Part shown: positions 56,520-64,000 of the stretch, one piece after another
How positions within the stretch are numbered: the stretch's first letter is position 1
Layout: each line of letters opens with the position of its first letter
Assembly: GCA_022478985.1 (NCBI GenBank)
Contig: JAKSZP010000192.1
Span: forward strand, 1 to 64,000
Length of the DNA: 64,000 nucleotides
Source of the DNA: Massospora cicadina
Lineage: Eukaryota > Entomophthoromycota > Entomophthoromycetes > Entomophthorales > Entomophthoraceae
Direction of reading: 5' to 3'
Translations under genes and position numbers: made by a program
The notes under the pieces: generated by a model
What the model was told of the DNA's origin: nothing
Seen by the model: the letters and a program-made list of their open reading frames with translations, nothing else
Database searches by the model: none

Positions 56520-57960
56520 ATGACCACTGCTGCGCCCATCTCAATGAGGAGGGTGGAAATGGCAGAAAACAAGAGACGATTGGTTATGTCATGATGGCGG
56601 CATATAAAGTTTAGACCAGCCTGCCAGTCTGGATGAAAAAACACCCAAAAGGCAAGCCCAAATGCCAGGGGCGCTGCTGCATGTATGACGTTTAAATTTG
56701 CTAAGAAGGCTTTAAACAGCGATCAACAATAGGCCATAATCTTAAATAAAACCTGGCAACAAACCAGGCTGTCGCAGCCCCAGGGCCTGTGGGTTTGGGT
56801 GCTGGGAAAAGTGGGACCAGATTGGGGAATTTGAATTTTGTCATAATATGTAATCAACTTTGGGATATGGGAATTTTATTAGATTTTAAAAGTAGAAAAT
56901 CAACCGTCAATTTTCTCAGTGTGTTACAACTGCTTAAGTATACAATTGTTTTTGGGAATAGCTTAGGAAATTTTGGGATCTGGGCCCTTGAGATTCATCT
57001 AACCCAGCAAACTTTGAGCGAGGGGGAACATTAACAATCTAAGTTTGAACCAACTTCAAAATTGTTGATGGTAAACTGATTGCTATTATTTCATCTACAG
57101 ATGCCTAAATTACTGATTTGCCAAAGTTCCAACAAGTAGCCCAACTGCGTCTCACCTGATAGGCGATGGGATCCTCTAAAGTCCACCCCATGTAGAAGCA
57201 GTCCCAAAAGGTTGGGAAATGGTTTGGGGCGCCCAACCTCAAGCGCTTGGTCGCTTTGGAATCTGTTTGACTGATTGTGATTCATTAGATGGGGTTTATG
57301 GTATAATTTTGGAGAATGTTTCAAACTGACGGAAACTCTTGATGAAGGCACAATGCCATTGGTGAGTTCCACCAAAGATTTGTTCTTGGACGCTCTCATC
57401 AAAGATATGCGCCTGTAAGGCCTTGTTCCTGATATTTCTAGGGAGGGTTTCAAATTGAATGCAACATTTGATGATGGCTCAATGCCATCAGCAAAAAAGG
57501 CCAAATCTTCAATATTTACCACTTTTTCCGCTAAAAGGACATGCTCATTGGGCTTTGTTACCAATGGTTTGTGACTGTTGACTATTAAGGCTGAGGATTT
57601 GCCACTGTTATTTGTATTTGGCCTCTTTGTCTCATGTGGGTGCCAATTCATTGCCAATTTTCTACCAATCCCCTCAAATCACTGCAGTAATTCTTCAGAT
57701 GTAAGAACTGGGTTTGAGGGCAGAATTCTCAAAGAGTAATATGTGATCCACCACTCGTCCACCACATGAGCAAATCACCCTGGAAGATGAGGGGGGACGC
57801 TGGCCTTCTTGGCCCCTTCTTGGATGGAAAAGGGAACACCTTCCAATTCAAATGGAGGGGGCGCTCCCTGGACTTACACTCATGGAGAGTATTCAGTATA
57901 GCCCATGGACTACCTAGGGCCCACTCTTTATATGGGTCTAGCACCACCTTATGTTGCATT
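56520..57960 (-). repeat. chromovirus D 5' long repeat (probable LTR)
   Basis: Counterpart of 49845-51255. Its inner end near 56520 shows no obvious TGG primer-binding site, so the LTR reading is probable rather than proven. It carries the open frame at 57657-57091. Confidence 0.68.
57091..57657 (-). CDS. unknown protein encoded inside the chromovirus D long repeat
   Basis: A 188-codon frame (MAMNWHPHETKRPN... to ...SNLGICR) is open on the minus strand. It extends upstream through one TGA to about 57770 in the same sense, where AHVVDEWWITYY is readable. Inside are two related blocks: FADGIEPSSNVAFNLKPSLEIS and LTNGIVPSSRVSVSLKHSPK. The sequence is basic and Ser/Asn/Pro-rich. I see no signal peptide, membrane segment or known domain. 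The other copy at 50.1-50.9 kb carries the same peptide pieces but is frameshifted. Peptide DLVHVVDERWV at 5700 is a more distant relative. It could be an LTR-borne accessory gene or a displaced gag fragment. Confidence 0.4.
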   Translation of the reverse strand: MAMNWHPHETKRPNTNNSGKSSALIVNSHKPLVTKPNEHVLLAEKVVNIEDLAFFADGIEPSSNVAFNLKPSLEISGTRPYRRISLMRASKNKSLVELTNGIVPSSRVSVSLKHSPKLYHKPHLMNHNQSNRFQSDQALEVGRPKPFPNLLGLLLHGVDFRGSHRLSGETQLGYLLELWQISNLGICR

Positions 57961-58079
57961 TCACTTTATGTGATCAATAAATAAAAATAAGGCTTACTTT
58001 TTGTTTCATATTTCCTTTAGAGTAGGGCACATGAGGTTAAGTACATAAGCTCTTAGACACAGGAGAAGCAGGCCTCTTC

Positions 58080-58300
58080 TTGGATCTAAGAGTTTCTCAC
58101 AAATTAGGCTTGGGCACTGCGTTAGCCCCTTCTATACTGGGTGCATCCTCTGAACAAATGACCTACCATACTGGTTGGCATCATGTGAGGTTCTTGGTCC
58201 ATAATTCTGTTTTTGTGAACATTTTTGGTAGTTCCAGATTTAATGTACCCTATTATCATGGAGATAGGTTGGTAACGTCGCCAACAGGTGAATATTGACC
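58080..58300 (+). pseudogene. possible chromovirus C protease remnant
   Basis: A 72-codon frame reads LRVSHKLGLGTALAPSILGAS and HHVRFLVHNSVFVNIFG. This has the rhythm of a Ty3 protease after its active site (F-I-S-x-x-L-A-x-K-L-G-L...L-G-x-H-x2-x-x-F-x-V). The D-S-G-A motif itself is not visible. It lies between the gag-like region and the RT of chromovirus C. Confidence 0.35.
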
Positions 58301-58719
58301 TGGATCTTCGTTGCAATTGGCTTGAAAAATTATCTTTTTATATATTATTTACTTGAAGTATGTTTCATTAATAATTATACATGGGCTTCAATTTCTTGGG
58401 CCGCAATGCCAATGTTAATCTATAGAATTAAGTTACTATGGATTTCTTTGCCCCTCAACCCCTAGTTTTTATATGTAGTCATTAGTTGATAGTAAATAAA
58501 GACTGCCAATTATTGTTGCCTTCACATCTTCAATTGATAGTAATTACTAATGAGGATCAAATCCCTGATATTCGCCAGTGCAACTCTTGATACCCTATTG
58601 CCTAAATTACCTTGGACCCTTTGGCCTAATTTATGTATCAACCATCATTGATTATTTAATATTCATTATATTGACCTGCTCCTGAATAAAAATTTTCATT
58701 AATAGGCTTACAGTTAAGC

Positions 58720-59043
58720 AGGAGGGTACCCGGTGGTATAGTATGGACTCAACAACCACTGCCTCCTGAGTTCAATCTCAATAGATGAACATTGGGTAGG
58801 GGATAATTATGAGTTGTTGGTGTTATTCACCAATGCCATAAAATGAAATAGGTAATAGCAAGGCGGTCCATGGAGCTTCTGGCCTAATAGAACGTTACGC
58901 ATGGAGGTTTTACAGGTTTTGTACTCATTCCATGTTAGATTAAAATTTTCCCATTAATTGGTGCAGTATCATACCCAGGTCAGCCCACCTCAAATAAAAA
59001 TTAATTTAAAATTTTAAATCTAAAATCTAAAATTTAAAAAATA
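58720..59043 (+). mobile_element. candidate SINE with tRNA-like A and B boxes and A-rich tail
   Basis: TGGTATAGTATGG at 58734-58746 fits the polymerase III A box (TRGYNNARNNGG, one extra base). AGTTCAATCTC at 58769-58779 fits the B box (GGTTCRANNCC) at 9 of 11 positions. The spacing of 35 bp is shorter than in a normal tRNA. About 200 bp of unrelated body follow, then an A-rich tail with repeated AAATCTAA-like units (58984-59043). CATTAAT occurs just before and just after the unit. No second copy is in the window. Confidence 0.4.
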
Positions 59044-59590
59044 GGTGTACATTAATCTCAATAGCCTTTCCCCCAAAATCTTACATCTAAAAGGCTGATT
59101 ACTGTTTATTATGAATATTATCCTGGAGTCATTGCCTTTGCAGCCCTTTATTTCCTCATTATGTGATTACCCCAGAATTTAGTATTATTGTTCCACTGTC
59201 AAATATCTGCATCAATGTGATTAAGAAAGGAGAGGAGCAAATAAGAAAACTACCATTATAAAGGGGATCTCTTTTATGTTAGCTGGTGGTAAAGTCTACC
59301 ATTAGAAGAAGAATGTTGCTTGTAAAGCTCCAGAGTCACTGTCAGTAGTTAATAATAAGATGAACTTATTCTATAAGGTTTTTAAAAAACCTTATATTGA
59401 GATAAATAAGGGTTTTCTTTTTTCAAGGATACTATCTTTATACAACGGATCTTATTGGTATGTTTGCTAACCTGTGCACTTGATATGACGCCCCTGCGCC
59501 TATCTCAAAAATCTTAACGCCTTGTCATTGGCTTATAAAGAGGTACAGTGGATAATTACCACTTATTGAAACTCTCCCCCTGAGCCATAC
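59044..59590. other. AT-rich interval, no gene seen
   Basis: No readable retroelement domain. It links the SINE-like unit with the RT of chromovirus C and is probably decayed pol sequence plus later insertions. Confidence 0.4.
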
Positions 59591-59593
59591 CCT

Positions 59594-60220
59594 ATGGACC
59601 TCCCCCAGGATTTTCCTGACTTCCTGGCTCCATATAAGGACATTCTTTACATGTGTCTAGCAGACCAACTCCCACTCCATTCTGAATATGACTTATTCTT
59701 TCAGATGACAGTACATCTTGTGAGAGTTAACTGTCCTTTGTATCCACACACTGAGGAGAAAGACAAAGCGCTGGGCATATGGTTGGATGGCATGCTGGAA
59801 AAAAAATTTATTAAAATTATCTCAATTGCCTCACCTGTAGTCTTCACCCAGAAGGCTTATGGAACCTTACTGCCATGTGTTGACTATGGCCACTAAAATA
59901 AGTAACATTTAAGTCTAATATCCCCTTCCACAGGAGCAAACCATTGCTTAGGCCAAATAAAATTCCGAGTTTTCTCAAAACCTGACTTAGTCAACGCCTT
60001 ATCAATCTTTCAACGCCTAATTGACAATGTTTGTTGGTAAACTATGATTTACTTGTGCTATCATTTACAAAAACCATATTGATCCAATCCTCAACTCATA
60101 AACAGCATGCCAAGTATTTGGAGGCCGTGTTGGCAGTCCTCCATATGGCAAGTCTTCTTGTAAAGCCTTCCAACTTTGAATTCTTTTCGTGAGGAATTAA
60201 CTTTTAATAAAAACTAATCC
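59594..60220 (+). pseudogene. chromovirus C reverse transcriptase, decayed
   Basis: The frame from 59594 (100 codons) reads LPQDFPDFLAPYKDI, DQLPLHSEYDLFFQM, NCPLYPHTEEKDKALGIWLD and EKKFIKIISIASPVVFTQKA, the classical lead-in and fingers of chromovirus RT, and stops at CVDYGH. Further on, TMIYL (start of Y-x-D-D, residues lost) and HAKYLEAVLAVLHMASLLVKPSNFEFF (thumb) are readable in shifted frames. The catalytic Asp pair is not readable. Confidence 0.78.
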
Positions 60221-60469
60221 TTAAGGATAGTATGCTGTCCTTCCACGTAAGTTTGAGGTTATTTAGCCTTGGCCGACTCTCACATTTTAAAAGCAGCTCT
60301 GAAGCTTCCACAGTACTGTGATTTCTTTAATAAATCTCGTCAGCTCTATTTCATCTGGCCACCCCCTGCGCTTATTTATGGAAAATAATGTTCCCTTCAA
60401 ATGGTCTGATAATTGTCACCAAGTGATTGAAGCAAACAAGGAGGTTTTCTTGTCAGTGCCAATTTTGTG

Positions 60470-60790
60470 ACATGCTGACACATCCAAGCTATTTATTTAT
60501 GGTTTTTGATGATTTTTCAGTCAGGGTGGGAGCAGTATTATAACAAGAGCATGGAAGGGCAGAACACCATGTGGCGTACTTCTGTAGGAAGTTCACTTCC
60601 ACTGAACAAACATGAGTGATTTATTATAAAGAGCTTGCTGCAGTAGCTTAATCTCTTACCCACTGTAGATATCTCCTCCAGGAGGCAAAACCTGAAATCA
60701 CTGTGCATAGCAATCATAGATCTTTATTATCCTATCATAAACCACAAAGCTTTGTCCCATCACCAGTCACATACCTACTGGGTTCTTTGT
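60470..60790 (+). pseudogene. chromovirus C RNase H remnant
   Basis: Fragments in alternating frames read AEHHVAYFCRKFTSTEQT, YYKELAAV-SLTHCRYLLQ (catalytic Glu helix) and ITVHSNHRSLLSY (in place of T-D-H-x-S-L). The order after RT is as expected. Confidence 0.68.
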
Positions 60791-61239
60791 AGTTTCCATT
60801 TTATATATGAGTTTATAAAAGGACTGCTGAATGGCCTTCCCAACATGTTGATCTGCAACCTGGCATTGGCTCCAGGACCAGAGGGTGCCCTGTCAGAACT
60901 CACCACTGTTGTGCCTAACTCCAAAATTCTTTCCCTAGCTTCAGTCACAGCATCATATGCTTAACTGTCCCCAGACATACCCATGCTTTCACAAGTCTTG
61001 GAAGCTCAATGATATTGACCTGAAGGAGTAGAGTTTGTGGAAACCATAATGACTAGAAATTGTAAGAGACTCCTTTATGCATTAAAGGATGTGTTACTTT
61101 TTTGATGCAGGATTTGGGTCCCACCTGTCCTATGCACACATGTTATCTTAGATCACCATATTACACCTGTGTTAGGCCACCCATGGTTTAAAGGGATGCT
61201 GAATTGGTCAAAATGGCATATATATGACCTGGGTCCTCA

Positions 61240-62170
61240 CAGGACATCAAAGTTTGGGTAGCTGGTTGTGCTATTTTCGCCTACTCCAAATCTGACCAAT
61301 CAGGGAAGAAGGGTCTTATTTTCCTAATTCAACAAGCAGAAGGTCCTTGGATATCAGTTTCTGTAGATTTAATCATGAAATTTCCCCTGTTAAAAGGGCT
61401 CAATGCTATGATAGTTATTATGGATAGGTTCACCAAGATGCACTGTTTATCTCATGCCATACAACTATTGTGGCGGCAGAAATAGCGTCCTTATTTAATA
61501 CCCATGTATTTTGTATGTTTGTCTTTCAAAAGAAAATGAGAACAAGTGTAGCCCTCATTTTACAGTCAGGTTTTGGGATGCTTTACTTGGATTTCTCAGC
61601 ATCAAGCCCTGCAGTTCTAAAGCATATCACCCAAAATCAGATGGGCAAACAGAAAGGGCCAATTAAGTCTTAGAACAATACTTACTTTGTTACTCCACAG
61701 GTACTTAGGATACTTGGGCACGAACCTTTCTTTAGCGCAATTTTCCTACAAAAATGTAGTGTACTCTTCCACCAGGGCATCCCCATTTTGAGGCTATTTT
61801 GGGGTACAACTCCTCTTTCCACATTAAAGACACACTTGACCTCTGTGGTTTCTGCAGCAAAAGATTACATCACCCAGATTTGGGACACTCAAAAGCTTAT
61901 TTAATAACAATTGTCAAAAGCTTTTAAGATTACAAAAATTTGCTGATAGGAAGCGGCTTCCAGGGTACAATATTGCAGTAGGCTTGCTTGTTATGCTTAA
62001 CACCTGCCACATAAGTATGAAGGTCCCCATTCAGAAGTTGGTTAGTAAGTGCTCAGGGCCGTTTAAGTGGAAAAAGTTTTGGGCAACAAGGCATACCAAG
62101 CAAAGCTTCCCTCCCATTGGAAGCAACATATTGTATCCCATATTTCACAATCATCCCCCTTTAAGGGGGT
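61240..62170 (+). pseudogene. chromovirus C integrase, decayed
   Basis: The core reads PWISVSVDLIMKFPLLKG and AMIVIMDRFTKMHCLSHA (first catalytic Asp within V-D-L-I), a degraded [11 protein letters not shown] region, and [17 protein letters not shown] in place of the H-P-Q-T-D-G-Q-T-E-R motif. C-terminal pieces are ADRKRLPGYNIAVG and PIQKLVSKCSGPFK (GPY/F module). Many stops. Confidence 0.72.
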
Positions 62171-62175
62171 GAACC

Positions 62176-62360
62176 AACACCCCAGAATCTATCATTGTGG
62201 GGACTCTCAAGAGGCAAAAGGTGAGGCGATATTGGCATTATAAATTAAGGAGGTTTGTACATTACCTTGTCACATGGAAAGACTACCATGGCTATAAAGA
62301 TAGTTGGTTAAGCGTGAAGGACTGTAAGAACAGAAAGGAGCTAGTAGCTGATCCCCTTTT
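62176..62360 (+). pseudogene. chromovirus C chromodomain
   Basis: In the frame starting at 62197 the sequence reads KVRRYWHYKLRRFVHYLVTWKDYHGYKDSWLS and KDCKNRKELV. Y-L-V-x-W-K-x-Y-x2-Y-x-x-S-W, the aromatic cage and the following acidic helix match the chromodomain of D (51484-51300), so C and D belong to related chromovirus groups. It is the most 3' part of the C pol. Confidence 0.8.
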
Positions 62361-62429
62361 TGCTTTGAAATTCAAATTTGAAGCCAAATTTGTTTTTTTT
62401 AAAAAATACAAAAATAGCTCCTTGATTGA

Positions 62430-62900
62430 GCCAAGACTTACCATTTTGATGTCATTGACACCCACTGCCCCCAGCTTGAGGTGGTGGTGCACCGCCATCT
62501 GGCATATTTCAGCCACCGCTGAAGCGTGCCCAGGCTGTCTCTACTAGCCCCCCTGATGCTACCAGGTGCTATGTCTCCCTCAGGACTTGGCCCACCACCT
62601 TGAAAGCTCCCAGGCTGTGCTCCCACAGAGCAATTTGTGTTTTGGCCTCTGGGTCAAACATGGGAATCTCTTCCATATGCAAGTGCAGCCATCATCAAGA
62701 TGGCCACGGTGGTTTATAAGCTCATCAGTTTTTGATTTCTGCCCCTTTAATGGGTATTTTGATCTCAGCTTCCATTCTGAAGCCAATGTAATGGTAGCTG
62801 CCATTCTACCTTTAGTTTATAAAAAAATTATCCATTCCCACCATTTGCACCCAGCTCCTAGATGAGGCCACTTTAATGGCCCAGTTTGTTGAATTCCCTC
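62430..62900 (+). mobile_element. LINE D, 5' fragment of a LINE B relative
   Basis: From about 62430 the plus strand parallels LINE B from 10265: TTTTGATGTCATTGAC / CTTTGATGTCCTTGGC, then QDLAHHLESSQ / WDLALHLARVH, FCPFNGYFDLSFHSEA / FRPFKGYFDVGFQSEE and LPLVYKKIIHSHHLHPAP / TPLIYKKTPFPQPVLALP. It holds the leader and first 170 or so codons of ORF1 and fades after about 62900. It directly follows the chromovirus C chromodomain. Confidence 0.75.
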
Positions 62901-64000
62901 CCACCTTTCCCCTGAACGCCTCCACCATGATCTCACAGAGGGTGTCAAAATCTGAGAATCGCTCACTTGATTAATTAAATCCTGCACAGTAAATTGGGCT
63001 GAAATTTAGTTGGTGGATCCTCAATTTGGCCAGTTGCTTATGTTTTTAGAACCGTTTTAAAACGCACTAGGCATACAAAAATGGCTCCAACCTTTTTGGC
63101 CAATTTTGGGTTTAATTTTCCCCTCATAATTGGAACCTTCAGCTGAGGCAGACACATTAGCAAGCTGGGGATTCTGAGATCCCAGTTTGCTGACACTCTC
63201 CAAAAGTGACTTTAGATACAAATTAGATAAAGATATTATAAAATAGACTTTATTTAAGACTAGATTATTTGATTATAATTCATTAGGCCAGACGCTGGTA
63301 TTTATACCTCTAGGGCATCTCTTGGCCACATTCCAGCACAAAACTTCAACAGCTATTTTACCACCTCAGTTCAGCCTACAACTGAAACCTTTTCTTAGGT
63401 TCATTGGCAAAATAATCTCAAAATTGGGAGGATTCCAGCTACAAAAAATGTGATAAAAGCATGTAAAATTGTCATAAGATCTTCTGGATTTCATTTTCAT
63501 CATACTGCTGACAAAACACACCTGTGAAAATTTGGCCTCAATTGAAGTAAATGATGCACCCCTAATCAGGACATCAGCAGGCCTCTTTCTCAATAGCACT
63601 AGGTAACCCCTTTCAGGTGGTCCACGCAAGTGCTATTGTGCCAATTACGCGGATTGACATACAAATTTCGCTTAGGGTGGAAAATTGATTAGATTATTCA
63701 TTCATTTGATTGTTTATGGGACTTTCAAACGTTACCTTCAGGTCATCCCCAAATAATTTTGCATACAAATTTCTTAATATTGGTTCTGATTAATCAGGAC
63801 TAGTCGCCAAGGATAAGGCAGAGATAAATGGCCCAACTGTGTGAATGTATTTGGCCTGAGCTGCTGATAGAATAATTAATTAAATTGAAGTTGAGCTGAT
63901 CAACCTGATCAAGTAGTTGCAGAGAAGGTTAACCTAAATGTGCAGGGATATTTGGCATGAGCTTTAGTATTATAAATAAATCCATGTAGCAATAATTGGC
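62900..64000. other. terminal stretch, nothing recognised
   Basis: No protein motif is readable after the LINE D fragment. 62900-63200 may be the decayed remainder of its ORF1. 63240-64000 is AT-rich and could be LTR sequence, but no partner repeat is in the window. Confidence 0.4.

Larger units (their letters stand above)
49845..57960 (-). mobile_element. chromovirus D, Ty3-type element with 1.4-kb long repeats
   Basis: A minus-strand pol (protease 55.2-54.93, RT 54.35-53.2, integrase 52.9-51.5, chromodomain 51.48-51.3 kb) lies between two direct repeats of about 1.4 kb (49845-51255 and 56520-57960). The repeats are probably its LTRs. The left repeat begins within 10-20 bp of the chromodomain stop. 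The element sits within chromovirus C and was later hit by a solo LTR of the Gypsy B family. Confidence 0.75.
46980..62380 (+). mobile_element. chromovirus C, Ty3-type element split by chromovirus D
   Basis: Plus-strand gag-like fragments lie at 47.0-49.8 kb. Protease-like, RT, RNase H, integrase and a chromodomain lie at 58.0-62.36 kb, so the element is interrupted by the minus-strand chromovirus D. It also carries the SINE-like unit near 58.7 kb, and a LINE fragment abuts its 3' end. No LTR pair for C could be recognised, so outer limits are guesses. Confidence 0.65.

Noticed and set aside
1..64000. CRISPR arrays, bacterial operons, Shine-Dalgarno sites or rho-independent terminators.
   Set aside because: No spaced short direct repeats or operon structure; all evidence points to a eukaryotic transposon landscape.

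Overview
The window looks like one stretch of a large, AT-rich, transposon-saturated eukaryotic nuclear genome. I found no host protein-coding gene, rRNA or convincing tRNA gene. Every recognisable coding remnant belongs to a retrotransposon: Ty3/Gypsy LTR elements (two carry chromodomains) or L1/Tad-like LINEs whose ORF1 has a CCHC knuckle and whose ORF2 has an AP endonuclease, a reverse transcriptase and a C-terminal zinc motif. Chromodomain Ty3 elements together with such LINEs in AT-rich, CpG-poor DNA fit a filamentous fungus with an expanded genome, for example a rust-type basidiomycete. This is inference; no species-diagnostic gene is present.

Layout. 0.5-10.06 kb: LINE A (+), old and riddled with stops, with a tryptophan-anchored repeat array in ORF1. 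10.19-12.08 kb: LINE B (+), a young GC-rich insertion that holds only ORF1, flanked by a perfect 17-bp target-site duplication. 12.1-18.56 kb: AT-rich DNA in which I recognise nothing. 18.56-33.44 kb: Gypsy G1 (-), whose 5' LTR was split by LINE C (-, 26.68-33.12 kb), a nearly complete LINE with a 378-bp tandem duplication in ORF1. 33.43-46.97 kb: Gypsy A (+), whose integrase was split by Gypsy B (-, 37.63-45.61 kb, both LTRs present). 46.98-62.38 kb: chromovirus C (+), split between gag and pol by chromovirus D (-, about 49.85-57.96 kb), which was itself hit by a solo LTR of the B family (54360-54925). A SINE-like unit lies near 58.7-59.04 kb and a fragment of a LINE B relative at 62.43-62.90 kb. 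The last 0.8 kb is unassigned.

The relative ages can be read from the nesting: G1 before LINE C, A before B, C before D before the solo LTR. All reverse transcriptases are disabled by stops or frameshifts, or have a changed catalytic motif. Decay appears dominated by CpG to TpG/CpA change. In LINE A ORF2 nearly all nonsense codons are TGA, three of them opposite arginine in LINE C, and 5 of about 14 differences between the two LINE C tandem copies fall at CpG sites. The least ordinary items are the tryptophan repeat array, the ORF1-only LINE B, the open reading frame inside the long repeats of chromovirus D, and two clusters of strong hairpins at insertion junctions.
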